Source: an uncultured Senegalimassilia sp.
Lineage (GTDB): Bacteria; Actinomycetota; Coriobacteriia; Coriobacteriales; Eggerthellaceae
Direction: 5' to 3'
DNA length: 53,811 nucleotides
NCBI GenBank assembly: GCA_934661765.1
Contig: CAKUJT010000006.1
Span: forward strand, 1-53,811
Under the pieces are notes generated by a model that did not search any database, was not told the origin of the DNA, and was given only the letters and a program-made list of their open reading frames with translations. The first letter of the stretch is position 1, and every line of letters begins with the position of its first letter. Below, one piece after another: positions 1-8,534 of this stretch. A program made the position numbers and the translations under genes.

Positions 1-48
1 TACTTACCCACGCACACAAACCGACTAAAAACCGACAGGCAGGTACCC

Positions 49-816
49 ATGTCGTTATTCCATCGCCATACCGATTACTCCGTTGAGCAGGGCAATATAC
101 GCTATATGGACGGCTCAAGCCTGCTGCGCCCCATGGACATGCCGCGCAGCCAGCAGATCATCATGGCGGTTTTCGTCGTCATAGCCGTGATCATCGGCGT
201 TCGCCTGGCTGCCGGGGCCATCACCGCGGTGAACGATTCGAACGCCCAGAGCCAAGCAAGCGTAGAGGAGAACCTCTCTCGCGCGGTAAGCTACAACCTG
301 CCCGTGCTCACGCAGATGGCCGATATGGACGACCAGGCCATCCTGGATTCGCTCACCGCCGCCGGTTACACCGTGTACAACCAAACCGCGGAAGGCACCG
401 CAGGGCTTGACCTGGTCAAACTTCCCGAAGACGTCACCGTGGCCGATGCCGCCGCCATGTACGCGAAGGGCATCGGCAGCCTTTCGGCATCCCAAGCCGC
501 CCTGCTGCTCAACGGCAGCTGGACGCTTTCCGTCGACCGCTCCGACACCTTGACCATGGCGGTGAAGTACGCGGACTTCTCCTCAAGCACGCTCGAGGGC
601 GCCATCCAGGCAGCCGTCGCTGCCGAGGGATTCGAGGCCTCTAACACGTCCATGGACACCGACGAAGTGGGCAACACCTTCCAAACCGGCACCGTCGATG
701 TGGATGACGTCACCTATACCTGGCGCGTGTCCGCGGCGCCGCTGTCGGACAAATACGACATCAAGGGCCTGCCGAGCACCGCAGCATACGTGGGCATCCG
801 CCTGACGGCCATGTAA
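49..816 (+). CDS. Hypothetical single-pass membrane protein
   Basis: I do not recognise the family of this 255-residue protein. Residues about 1-37 are polar and probably cytoplasmic. A strongly hydrophobic stretch at about 38-60 (core VFVVIAVIIGVRLAAGAI) looks like a signal anchor. The remaining ~195 residues are Ser/Thr/Asp/Ala-rich with no Cys or obvious catalytic motif, so an exported, membrane-tethered domain is likely. A purine-rich AGGCAGG sits just before the ATG. The next gene starts 11 bases after the stop on the same strand, so the two are probably cotranscribed. The composition does not stand out from neighbouring genes. No function is assigned. Confidence 0.75.
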   Translation: MSLFHRHTDYSVEQGNIRYMDGSSLLRPMDMPRSQQIIMAVFVVIAVIIGVRLAAGAITAVNDSNAQSQASVEENLSRAVSYNLPVLTQMADMDDQAILDSLTAAGYTVYNQTAEGTAGLDLVKLPEDVTVADAAAMYAKGIGSLSASQAALLLNGSWTLSVDRSDTLTMAVKYADFSSSTLEGAIQAAVAAEGFEASNTSMDTDEVGNTFQTGTVDVDDVTYTWRVSAAPLSDKYDIKGLPSTAAYVGIRLTAM

Positions 817-827
817 GGCGGCTCTGC

Positions 828-1175
828 ATGCAGCAAGACGCCCCGAAGATCGCGAAGCGCCGAGCTCGCGAGGAGAAGACCATCTCGCAGATGGTGGCGC
901 TGTATTGCGCCGGCAATCACGAGCGCGCCAGCAGGACCGAAACCGCGATATGCGGCGAAGCCGTGTGCCCGGAATGCGCCCAGCTTGACGAATACGCGGC
1001 GCTGCGCACGCGTCGCTGCCGCAAGATGCATGTGAAGACCAGCTGCGATGCCTGCGAGAACCACTGCTACAAGCCGGAAATGCGCGAGCGCATCCGCCAA
1101 GTCATGCGCTACAGCGGCCCGCGCATGATGACGAAGCATCCCATTGCCGCCATCAGGCATTTGCTTGGGAAATAA
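828..1175 (+). CDS. YgbA-like (nitrous oxide-stimulated promoter family) protein
   Basis: This 115-residue Cys/His-rich protein matches the YgbA_NO family pattern: an N-terminal basic segment (KRRAREEKT), then MVALYC, a CPEC pair with CAQLDEYA, an RRCRKM segment, CDACENHCY, and the characteristic C-terminal IRQVMRYSGPRMM followed by HPIAAIRHL. In Escherichia coli ygbA belongs to the NsrR nitric-oxide regulon; the biochemical role is not settled. The conserved Cys suggest metal or Fe-S binding, which is inference. It follows the membrane protein at 49-816 closely. The start is the ATG with upstream AAGGCGG. Full length for the family. Confidence 0.85.
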   Translation: MQQDAPKIAKRRAREEKTISQMVALYCAGNHERASRTETAICGEAVCPECAQLDEYAALRTRRCRKMHVKTSCDACENHCYKPEMRERIRQVMRYSGPRMMTKHPIAAIRHLLGK

Positions 1176-1261
1176 GCTCAGATAACTTCGCCAGCACGTG
1201 CTCCATTCCCATAGTCCCGTCGATGACGAGTTCTCTCAAACGCGATTGATCGAAAGCACAC

Positions 1262-1305
1262 GAAAACGGGCTGTGTCGAAAACGAATTCGATACAGCCCG
1301 TTTTC
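1262..1305. terminator. Long perfect hairpin after the YgbA-like gene
   Basis: A 13-bp perfect stem (1262-1274 with 1293-1305, arms GAAAACGGGCTGT and its complement) is extended by a G-T pair and four more pairs. The outer arms carry AAAA/TTTT, so it can act as a terminator in both directions, between the + gene ending at 1175 and xerC ending at 1379 on the other strand. Confidence 0.55.
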
Positions 1306-1378
1306 ACGCTCTAGCGCAATCTTGTTCACTTCCCGGCAAACGCGAACGATCTCAAAGCAAAACGCCTGAATCGTGCGA

Positions 1379-2350
1379 CTATCCCCTAGGATGCGCTCGA
1401 TGATGCTCGGCGCCCAATCGCTCGGGAGTGGTATGCGTGTAGATTTGCGTGGTAGACAAGCTGGCGTGCCCGAGCATCTCCTGAACGCTGCGCAAGTCGG
1501 CGCCTCCAGCCAACACATCGGTGGCGAAGGTGTGGCGCAGGTCGTGCGGCGTGATGGTGGACGGAAGCCCCGCAGCGGCAAGCGCCTGCTTGAACATCTT
1601 GCGCATCGCATCGGTGCCCATTTGGTTACCGCGCGTTGAAACGAAGAAGTAGGGGCATTCCTTATCCTTGACAAGCAAGGGCCGGGCGAACAGCAGGTAC
1701 GTGCGCATGCTCGAGAGCGCAAGATCATGCAAGGGGACGATGCGTTCTTTGGCACCCTTACCGAGCACACGGCACTGGCCCTGGTCGAAATCAACTGCGG
1801 AAAGCAATAGGCCCGAAGCCTCCGATATGCGCGCGCCGCACGCATACAGGAACTCGAGCAGCGCCTGATTGCGCATCTCCGAAGGCGTGCGCTCATCGCG
1901 CCCTTGGGAGTCAAGTCGTTTGCCGTATACGCTCAGCAGCGCGGCAACATCCTGAGGACGAAGATGATGCGGCAGGCGCTGCGGCTGCTTGGGGCCCGAA
2001 AGCGCGCTGGCGGGGTCCTCAGACACCAACCCGTTCACGTTAAGCCACTGAAAGAAGGTTCGTACGGCGGACAAGCGGCGGTTCACCGTGGCACGCGAGT
2101 ACTGTGCCTGCTCAAGCTGGCTTAAGTAGCGGCGAAGCTGCCTGTGAGTGGGATGCAGCCCGTCGATGCGCGTGCGCTTGGCCCATCGGGCGTAATCGAG
2201 CAAGTCGATATGATACGCGCGCAACGTGTTCTCGGAGGGGTTGCGTTCGGTACGCCACGAGCCGATGAATCGCTCGATGGCCGCAAACAGTCCTGCATTT
2301 ACGTCCTTGGGCGCCTTATCGTCGCAAGCGGATTCGGCCTTAGGCGTCAT
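1379..2350 (-). CDS. xerC: Tyrosine recombinase XerC/XerD
   Basis: Site-specific tyrosine recombinase of 323 residues, expected to resolve chromosome dimers at dif. The N-terminal SAM-like core-binding domain spans about 20-105 and the catalytic domain about 125-320. The catalytic set is visible: Arg174 (CGARISE), Lys198 (GKGAKER), His269 and Arg272 (HDLRHTFATD), His295 (MLGHASLSTTQ) and nucleophile Tyr304 (IYTH). The C terminus ends in HPRG as in many Xer proteins. The start overlaps the end of trmFO by 11 bases, implying translational coupling. The order dprA-trmFO-xerC matches the Bacillus smf-topA-gid-codV cluster minus topA. XerC versus XerD cannot be settled from one copy. Confidence 0.93.
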   Translation of the reverse strand: MTPKAESACDDKAPKDVNAGLFAAIERFIGSWRTERNPSENTLRAYHIDLLDYARWAKRTRIDGLHPTHRQLRRYLSQLEQAQYSRATVNRRLSAVRTFFQWLNVNGLVSEDPASALSGPKQPQRLPHHLRPQDVAALLSVYGKRLDSQGRDERTPSEMRNQALLEFLYACGARISEASGLLLSAVDFDQGQCRVLGKGAKERIVPLHDLALSSMRTYLLFARPLLVKDKECPYFFVSTRGNQMGTDAMRKMFKQALAAAGLPSTITPHDLRHTFATDVLAGGADLRSVQEMLGHASLSTTQIYTHTTPERLGAEHHRAHPRG

Positions 2351-3728
2351 GCCCGGCAGCTTTCCCCGCGCAGCTCAAAAGCCCGCATGCTCGCAGCTCG
2401 TCGCAATAACGCTCTAGGGCCCGAGCCCCGCGCTCGGCGTAGGCCGCATAGCGCTGCCCCTTGTTGCGGATTCGCTGCTCAAGCGGCTCCATGATGCCGA
2501 AGTTCACATGCATGGGCTGATAATCCACAGTGTCAGGACCGGTAGCGTATGCCAGCAATGCGCCAAAGGCCGTTTCCGCCGGCAGCTGCGGAGCCTTTAC
2601 GCCGCCGAGCAACGCGGCGACATGCAGCGCCGCATGAAGCCCGGAGCGGATTGCCTCGCAATAGCCCTCGGTGCCCGCCAGCTGACCCGCCACGAACACC
2701 GGCACATAAACGCCACCGGTGCTACGAAGCCTAAGCTCGGGTGTCAACAGCTTCGGGGCGTTTATGAACGTGTTGCGATGCATGACGCCATAACGCGCGA
2801 ACTCGGCGTGCTCCAAACCCGGGATCATACGGAACACGCGCTTTTGCTCGGGGAACGTCAAATTGGTTTGGAAACCCACCAGGTTATAGCTTTCCCCATG
2901 CGCATCCTCGGCGCGCAACTGCAAGGCCGCCCACGGACGCCTGCCCGTGGCGGGATCGGTCAGGCCGACGGGCTTGAGCGTGCCGAAGCGGGGCGCATCG
3001 ACGCCCTTACGAGCGATCTCCTCGATAGGCTGGCAAGCCTGGAACAGGTCGCGCGTCTCGAATTCGCGGCGGATCACGCGATCGGCGCCGACCAGCTGTT
3101 CGATGAACGCCTCGTATTCCTCGCGTGAAAACGGCGCGTTCAGGTAATCGCCCACCTGTCCGCCAGCATCCTCGTAGCGGCTTTGACGGAACAGCTTGCC
3201 CATATCCAACGAATCGGCCATGACGATAGGTGCCGCCGCGTCGTAGAACGCCATATGGTCCGACCCCGTGATCTGGGACAGCGATTTCGCCAAAGCATCG
3301 GAAGTCAACGGACCGGACGCCAGGATGACGGCATCGGCATCCTCGCATGCCTGCTGCACCGAGCGCACCTCCGCATGCTCCAAGGAAATGCACGGGTGCT
3401 CCTGGATACGCTGCGTGATCTGACGAGCGAACGCCTCGCGATCGACCGCAAGGGCGCCGCCTGCTGCCACGGCGTTGTCAAGCGCGGCGGCATACACCCG
3501 CGAGCCGAGCGCGGCAAGCTCGGCCTTCAGCATGCCCGCCGCGCTTTCCGGCTTCGTGCTCTTCAGGCTGTTCGAGCAGACCAGCTCGGCGCACATGCCG
3601 GTTTTATGCACGGGCGTGCCCTTTTCGGGACGCATTTCCACAAGGCGGACCGAGAACCCTCGGTCCGCTAACTGCAAGGCCGCCTCGCTTCCTGCAAGGC
3701 CGGCCCCGATGATTGAGATTCGTTTCAT
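2340..3728 (-). CDS. trmFO: Folate-dependent tRNA m5U54 methyltransferase TrmFO
   Basis: FAD-dependent methylenetetrahydrofolate-tRNA-(uracil-5-)-methyltransferase that makes m5U54 in the T loop. Starting at the methionine of MKRISIIGAGLAGSEAA gives 462 residues, close to the usual length of about 435-450. The N-terminal dinucleotide-binding motif GAGLAGSEA, the VEMRPEKGTP segment and the conserved CAELVCSNSLKS are typical; the C terminus holds VFVAGQLAGTEGYCE and PMHVNFGIM. A longer reading from 3776 would overlap dprA, but family alignments start at MKR. There is no strong Shine-Dalgarno sequence before 3728, so coupling to dprA (29-base gap) is plausible. The xerC start overlaps its stop. 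Confidence 0.93.
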   Translation of the reverse strand: MKRISIIGAGLAGSEAALQLADRGFSVRLVEMRPEKGTPVHKTGMCAELVCSNSLKSTKPESAAGMLKAELAALGSRVYAAALDNAVAAGGALAVDREAFARQITQRIQEHPCISLEHAEVRSVQQACEDADAVILASGPLTSDALAKSLSQITGSDHMAFYDAAAPIVMADSLDMGKLFRQSRYEDAGGQVGDYLNAPFSREEYEAFIEQLVGADRVIRREFETRDLFQACQPIEEIARKGVDAPRFGTLKPVGLTDPATGRRPWAALQLRAEDAHGESYNLVGFQTNLTFPEQKRVFRMIPGLEHAEFARYGVMHRNTFINAPKLLTPELRLRSTGGVYVPVFVAGQLAGTEGYCEAIRSGLHAALHVAALLGGVKAPQLPAETAFGALLAYATGPDTVDYQPMHVNFGIMEPLEQRIRNKGQRYAAYAERGARALERYCDELRACGLLSCAGKAAGHDA

Positions 3729-3757
3729 AGTATCCATAGGCCATAGCATACCATGCG

Positions 3758-4735
3758 CTAAGCCCGTGGCCCCCAACGCCCATCAGGATAACGCGCGAAC
3801 AAACCTGCTTGCTCGCCTACTGCCAACCGCTCCATCAGCCAAGCGCGAGCATCCCGCTTGCCGCAATGCTCAGACGCCAGCTCGAAGAGCTGCCCCATAC
3901 CTAACGGTTCCGCCTGCAGCGCGGCCGTAATCGGGTCCGCTGCCACACGGCTTGCATCGCGGGCGCCCTTTGAACCGTCCGAGCCAGCTTGACCCCCTTT
4001 CCCGCTCAGCTCATCAGCATCCTGCATCTTCAAACAGCCGAACACGCTGAAGAGCACATCAGAAAACGATTCATCGTCGACTACGGGAGACGCCCCCTGC
4101 GCGAGCAGACGATTCGCCCCCTTCGACGAAGCCGAATTGATGGCACCGGGCACCACCAACACGTCACGGCCCGCCGCAAGCGCTTCGTCAGCGGTGGAGA
4201 AGGTCCCTGAAGGCAAACCGGCCTCCACGATCAGCGTCGCCCGCGCCAAACCCGCGATAAGCCGGTTTCGCGTGCGGAACTGCTGAGGCAACGCCGGTGC
4301 GTCCCAAGCATGCTCGGAAACCACCGCTCCGCCGGAAAGCGCTATCCGCTCGAACAGGCCCGCATGCTCTCGGGGGTACGGAACGTCGCAGCCACCGCCC
4401 AAAAACGCCACCGTGGGCGCGCCTTCGGAAAGCGCCGCCTCGTGCGCGGCGGCGTCGCAGCCCCGTGCGCCGCCAGATATCACCGCGATACCCCGCTGCG
4501 CCGCAAGCCGTGCGAAGCGTTTCGCCGCGCTGATGCCGTAAGGCGTGGCCTTGCGCGCCCCCACCACGGCAAGCCCTTCCGTAAGCGCCTCGGGGTCGCC
4601 CAGCACGTACAGCCGCTTCGGCGGTCGCGGGATGACGCGCAAAGCATCGGGGAACCTTGGGTCGTCGGGCAGCAGCACCGTCCTCATCCCCGCTAGCCGA
4701 ATACCATGCCCCTCCGAACGCCCGCCCGTCATCAT
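3758..4735 (-). CDS. dprA: DNA processing protein DprA/Smf
   Basis: Single-stranded-DNA-binding, RecA-loading protein of natural transformation, 325 residues. The Rossmann-like core contains VVGARKATPYG, SGGARGCDAAAH (family consensus SGLARGIDAAAH), FLGGGCDVPYP and NRLIAGLA, followed by VEAGLPSGTF and VVPGAIN. The C-terminal part after about residue 235 is a Ser/Gly/Asp-rich linker followed by a winged-helix-like end. I chose the ATG at 4735 because ATGATGA there overlaps the comM stop, the classic translational coupling; a longer start at 4774 would lie inside comM. Cotranscription with comM and yraN suggests a shared DNA uptake or processing role. Confidence 0.92.
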   Translation of the reverse strand: MMTGGRSEGHGIRLAGMRTVLLPDDPRFPDALRVIPRPPKRLYVLGDPEALTEGLAVVGARKATPYGISAAKRFARLAAQRGIAVISGGARGCDAAAHEAALSEGAPTVAFLGGGCDVPYPREHAGLFERIALSGGAVVSEHAWDAPALPQQFRTRNRLIAGLARATLIVEAGLPSGTFSTADEALAAGRDVLVVPGAINSASSKGANRLLAQGASPVVDDESFSDVLFSVFGCLKMQDADELSGKGGQAGSDGSKGARDASRVAADPITAALQAEPLGMGQLFELASEHCGKRDARAWLMERLAVGEQAGLFARYPDGRWGPRA

Positions 4736-6222
4736 GCGCCTCCTTCGCGCAATCGGAATCCCACCGCTTCGCATAAGTGGTCTCGGCCCACCTTGGGCAC
4801 CTGCTCCATATCGGCGATGGTTCGGGCCAACGCCAACGTGCGCATAATGGCACGCCCGCTCATCGACCCCGATGCGGCCAACTTCTCCAGGAAGTCGCGA
4901 TCAGCTTCGCTCATCGCGCACGACTCGACCAACACCTCGGCCTGACGAGCACGCTCATCAAAACCCGTGGTGCTGCGGCGCCATGATGCATATTCTCGAG
5001 CCGTAAGCACGCCTTCGCGAAGCTTCGCCGACGAGGTCCCGTGTCCCGTCGACAGCACCTGACCCGGCGGAATGCGGGCAACATCGATATGGACATCGAT
5101 ACGATCCATGAGCGGTCCGCCCACACGTCCCTGGTACTGATGCACCTGGCGCTGCGAGCAGGTGCACGTGCGCTCTGAATCGCCGAAAAAACCGCAGGGG
5201 CACGGGTTGGCAGCCGCCACCAGCATGAAGCGCGCAGGAAAGCGAACGCTTCCATCGGCTCGCGTGACCACTACTTCTCCGGCCTCCATGGGCTGCCGAA
5301 TGCCCTGCAGCACCGAAGGCGCGAACTCGGGCAGCTCGTCCAAAAACAGCACCCCGTTATGCGCCAGCGAGATAGCACCTGGTCGCGGAGGCGAGCCCCC
5401 GCCCACCAAACCCGCCAGAGTCGCGCAATGATGAGGCGCATGAAACGTCCTGATGCCCGCCAGCAGCGGCGCGGCATCCCGACCGGCAACGGAATGGATG
5501 ACCGCCGACTCAAGCGCCTCCGAGCGCGACAAAGGAGCCAAAATCGAGGGCAGGCGCGACGCTAACATGGTCTTACCCGACCCGGGAGGGCCCATCATAA
5601 GCAGGCCATGGCCGCCGGCGGCCGCTATCTGAAATGCGCGCTTGGCCATGTCGTGGCCCGCAATGTCGCGAAAATCGAGCTCTTGAGGCTTTTCAGGCGT
5701 CAATGCGCCCCCCAGTTCGGCAAACTCCCCACGGCGCAGCTGCCCAAGCGATTCAATAACGCGCCGCCTTATGCCCTCTATACGCCCCGCACCGTCCTCA
5801 GCCGCGCTGACAAGCGCAAGGTCCTGACGCTGGGCGCACAGGGCATAAGCAAGCAATCCGGCAACCGGCCGCACGGCCCCTTCCAACGAGAGCTCCCCCG
5901 CGAACAGCACGGCATCGAGCACGGCGGGGTTCACTTGGCCCGTCGCGCACAGCAGGCCTACGGCTATGGGAAGGTCGAAGCCGGAACCGGTTTTGCGCAG
6001 CGCGCTCGGCGCAAGGTTCACCACCACTTTGCTGCTCGGCATGCTGAAGCCGCATGCTCGCAACGCGGCGCGCACGCGTTCACGCGATTCCTGCACCGAA
6101 GCATCGGCCATTCCCACGACCGAAAAGCCCGGCATCCCATTGCTCACGCACACTTCGACCTCAACGGGAACCGCCTGCACGCCGCGCAAGGTTGCGGCGT
6201 GTACCACGCACGACGCGCTCAT
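4732..6222 (-). CDS. comM: YifB/ComM family AAA+ ATPase (Mg-chelatase-like)
   Basis: 496-residue AAA+ protein of the ComM/YifB family. ComM is a hexameric helicase that promotes branch migration during natural transformation. The N-terminal Lon-like/S5-fold domain covers about 1-180 (VEVCVSNGMPGFSVVGM, VNLAPSALRKTGSGFDLPIA). The AAA+ module has Walker A GPPGSGKT, Walker B LFLDELPEF, and the FMLVAAANPCPCGFFGD segment with its clustered Cys. The C-terminal Mg-chelatase helical domain ends in LRTLALARTIADME. It overlaps yraN upstream (ATGA at 6219-6222) and dprA downstream, so all three are coupled. Confidence 0.94.
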   Translation of the reverse strand: MSASCVVHAATLRGVQAVPVEVEVCVSNGMPGFSVVGMADASVQESRERVRAALRACGFSMPSSKVVVNLAPSALRKTGSGFDLPIAVGLLCATGQVNPAVLDAVLFAGELSLEGAVRPVAGLLAYALCAQRQDLALVSAAEDGAGRIEGIRRRVIESLGQLRRGEFAELGGALTPEKPQELDFRDIAGHDMAKRAFQIAAAGGHGLLMMGPPGSGKTMLASRLPSILAPLSRSEALESAVIHSVAGRDAAPLLAGIRTFHAPHHCATLAGLVGGGSPPRPGAISLAHNGVLFLDELPEFAPSVLQGIRQPMEAGEVVVTRADGSVRFPARFMLVAAANPCPCGFFGDSERTCTCSQRQVHQYQGRVGGPLMDRIDVHIDVARIPPGQVLSTGHGTSSAKLREGVLTAREYASWRRSTTGFDERARQAEVLVESCAMSEADRDFLEKLAASGSMSGRAIMRTLALARTIADMEQVPKVGRDHLCEAVGFRLREGGA

Positions 6223-6677
6223 AGAGCCTCGGCTCCGAAGGCGTTGATGTAATGACGGATGGTGGCGTGCGCGTTGTCCGTGACGACCAGCGACATGACA
6301 TCGAAGCGCACCTGAAGGTCTTGCACATCGTATCTGCTTGTGAAAAGCTCGGCGATCTTGAGATACTTCCCGCGTTTTTTGCTGTCGACGGCTTCGCTCG
6401 GAAAGCCCTTCTCCGTACTCGATCGCGTCTTCACCTCGGCAAACACCAAAATGTCATCGTCACGTGCGATGATATCCGCCTCGCCAGCCTGGCACGTCCA
6501 GTTACGCGCGATGATCTCGTAACCGCGCGACACCAGATAACGCGCCGCGACATCCTCCCCTAAACGGCCCAGGCGCTTGTTATGCAAATTAGGTTGGTTG
6601 GCAGCGCCCTCGGTATCCTTGGAAGCCTGGTTTGTGCTTTGTTCGTCTTGTTGATCGTCATGGCGTGATTCGGCCAT
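6219..6677 (-). CDS. yraN: UPF0102 family YraN-like nuclease-fold protein
   Basis: 152-residue member of the UPF0102 family, a restriction-endonuclease-like fold. The diagnostic pattern is present: LGRLGEDVAARYLVSRGYEI, then NWTCQAGEADIIARD and VFAEVKTRS, giving the E...GEAD...EVK active-site set. The first ~34 residues are an extra polar, Gln/Asp/Asn-rich extension lacking in typical ~120-residue members. A good ribosome binding site (GAAAGGAG, eight bases before ATG) supports the long start at 6677. Its stop overlaps the comM start. The exact biological substrate in the family is not firmly established. Confidence 0.9.
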   Translation of the reverse strand: MAESRHDDQQDEQSTNQASKDTEGAANQPNLHNKRLGRLGEDVAARYLVSRGYEIIARNWTCQAGEADIIARDDDILVFAEVKTRSSTEKGFPSEAVDSKKRGKYLKIAELFTSRYDVQDLQVRFDVMSLVVTDNAHATIRHYINAFGAEAL

Positions 6678-6950
6678 AGCGTGCTCCTTTCCTCGCTATG
6701 ACCTACCTTAACAACGCTATCTTGCACAACCCTTGTGCGAACCTTGCAGATAGCACCACATAAGCTTGCAGAGCCAGGAACGACAAGCCTTCGCAAGCTG
6801 CATCAATTCACGCCAAATCAGGCGACCGGCACGCAAAGGCCCCACCTTCGCAGAAGACTTGCAAATAGAGCAAAGCGTGCCAATCATCCAGAATAACGCT
6901 CACCGTCGCCCGACCGCACACGTAATCGCTAGGCACTGCGCAGACACAGA

Positions 6951-7730
6951 TCAGAATAAGCTTTCCTGCGTGAACGCATGGCAAAAGGACGCTCGATGAA
7001 TCGGGCAAAGCCCATGGTCCTTGATGGCTTGGATATGCGCGGCGCTTGCATAGCCTTTGTTAGACGAGAAATCATACTCGGGATACCGCCGGGCATATTC
7101 GCACATTAGCGCATCGCGCTCGACCTTCGCGACAATGGAGGCCGCGGCGATGGAGGCGCATTTCCCGTCGCCTTTCACCACGTTCACCTCTCGCGGGTCC
7201 ATATGCAACGGATTGCCGTCGAGCAGCACCGTGTCCGGCTTCACGCCAGCCGCCTCCACTTCCGCAAGGGCAGCCCGAAACGCATGCAACAAGGATGCCG
7301 TCATCCCATTGGCATCGATATCCTCGGGTGAAACGTATTGAACGGTCCAAGCAAGTGCAATCTCCTTGATGCGATTAGCAATGACCTCACGCGATTCCGG
7401 TTTCACCTGCTTGGAATCATTGAGCCCTGGGATATGCGGCTGATCCGGCAACACCACTGCGCCCACTGCCAACGGACCCGCCAATGGACCGCGCCCAACC
7501 TCGTCAAGGCCGACCACCATGCCCCCATGGGCAATATCGTTTTGGAAGGCATACATACCCTCCAGGCGTGCAGCTTCCTGAGCCTCGGCGGCAAGTCGCC
7601 TTCGAGCCGATTCGACCGCCGCACGCACCCCCTTGCGCGTATCCGCGACCAACGATCGCTCGAGAACGGCGAACTCGGCCGCATCGGCAGCTTGCAGCTT
7701 CGATTTGATCTCAGCAACCGTTGGACCCAT
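6951..7730 (-). CDS. rnhB: Ribonuclease HII
   Basis: RNase HII removes RNA from RNA-DNA hybrids, including single ribonucleotides. The start at 7730 (MGPTVAEIK) is preceded by GGGAGAGG at good spacing, giving 259 residues; an upstream ATG at 7754 lacks this. The acidic catalytic residues appear in GLDEVGRGPLAGP (Asp76, Glu77), LLDGN (Asp171) and the KGDGKCASIAAASIVAKV motif. The ~70-residue N-terminal segment is the extension also seen in Bacillus RnhB. The order rnhB-yraN-comM-dprA is common in Gram-positive genomes; lepB, often between rplS and rnhB, is absent here. Confidence 0.95.
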   Translation of the reverse strand: MGPTVAEIKSKLQAADAAEFAVLERSLVADTRKGVRAAVESARRRLAAEAQEAARLEGMYAFQNDIAHGGMVVGLDEVGRGPLAGPLAVGAVVLPDQPHIPGLNDSKQVKPESREVIANRIKEIALAWTVQYVSPEDIDANGMTASLLHAFRAALAEVEAAGVKPDTVLLDGNPLHMDPREVNVVKGDGKCASIAAASIVAKVERDALMCEYARRYPEYDFSSNKGYASAAHIQAIKDHGLCPIHRASFCHAFTQESLF

Positions 7731-7754
7731 GATTTCCTCTCCCGTATAGCGCAA

Positions 7755-8004
7755 ACAAACGCATAGCCGTCACCACCCAGGTTTTGAAGCAGCCTACCTC
7801 AAAATCGTATTCGAATATGCGCGATTTGCATCCAGCGCAAGCTTTAATAGCTCTGTAGACGATAGCTCCCCGAAACCATCCGACGTCGCTCGACCGGCAC
7901 AGGCGCCCAACAGGGGTGGAACGACGATCTCTCGGAGCTATTCGTTTCAGCCGATAACGCCAAATCCGATAGCGAGCAAATAACGTACGCGTTCTCGAAT
8001 CAAA
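7755..8004. other. Intergenic region between rplS and rnhB
   Basis: About 300 bases separate rplS (stop at 8064) from rnhB (start at 7730). I see no credible coding region. The rplS terminator occupies the right-hand edge. In many Gram-positive genomes lepB lies here, but no fragment of it is recognisable. Confidence 0.6.
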
Positions 8005-8038
8005 AAGAACCCCTCCTCCATTCGGATGAGGGGTTCTT
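8005..8038 (-). terminator. Terminator after rplS
   Basis: An 11-bp perfect stem (8005-8015 with 8028-8038, arm AAGAACCCCTC) is followed on the minus strand by TTTTTG. It lies 26 bases past the rplS stop and is a standard intrinsic terminator. Confidence 0.88.
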
Positions 8039-8063
8039 GAGGTCGCATATGCCGAATATCGGC

Positions 8064-8411
8064 TTAGCGGAAGGACTTCTCCTTGATCTTGGCAGCCTTG
8101 CCCACCTTGTCGCGGAGGTAGTACAGCTTGGCGCGACGGACGTCGCCCTTACGGGTGACCTCGATCTTGTCGATCTTCGGGGAATGCACCGGGAAGGTAC
8201 GCTCAACGCCGATGGAGAAGCTGATCTTGCGGACGGTGAACGTCTCGCGAACGCCGTGGCCGTGACGACGAATCACGTCGCCCTGGAACACCTGGATACG
8301 CTCACGGTTACCCTCGGTGATGCGGTAGTGAACCTTGACGTTGTCGCCAACGTGGAATTCGGGGAGATCGGACTTGATCTGCTGCTGCTCGATTGCGCGA
8401 ATGATATCCAT
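8064..8411 (-). CDS. rplS: 50S ribosomal protein L19
   Basis: 115-residue L19, a large-subunit protein at the 30S-50S interface. Full length, with typical segments: [45 protein letters not shown] and [26 protein letters not shown] precedes the ATG. It has its own consensus promoter at 8471-8499 and a terminator at 8005-8038, so it is probably monocistronic. Its leader contains a small hairpin (AGTAAA/TTTACT, about 8434-8448) that could be involved in autoregulation, though that is speculation. Confidence 0.97.
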   Translation of the reverse strand: MDIIRAIEQQQIKSDLPEFHVGDNVKVHYRITEGNRERIQVFQGDVIRRHGHGVRETFTVRKISFSIGVERTFPVHSPKIDKIEVTRKGDVRRAKLYYLRDKVGKAAKIKEKSFR

Positions 8412-8470
8412 TGCCTGTTCCTTCTTATATGTTCAGTAAAACCTTTACTTGTCACAAGACACGATTGGAC

Positions 8471-8499
8471 AGTATACCGCCATTGCCCCCATCGTGCAA
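8471..8499 (-). promoter_or_regulatory. Sigma70-type promoter of rplS
   Basis: On the minus strand TTGCAC (8499-8494) and TATACT (8476-8471) are separated by exactly 17 bases. The predicted start is about 50 bases before the rplS ATG. It is the best-matching -35/-10 pair with consensus spacing in the window. Confidence 0.78.
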
Positions 8500-8534
8500 G
8501 TTTTTTGGTCCGCTAGCTGCGAATTCCTTCACAA

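Noticed and set aside
1153..1378. Minus-strand reading frame of about 74 codons beyond xerC, ending ELISQANA
   Set aside because: It continues a frame that overlaps xerC out of phase, runs through a long perfect hairpin, has no clear start or ribosome binding site, and matches no family I recognise.
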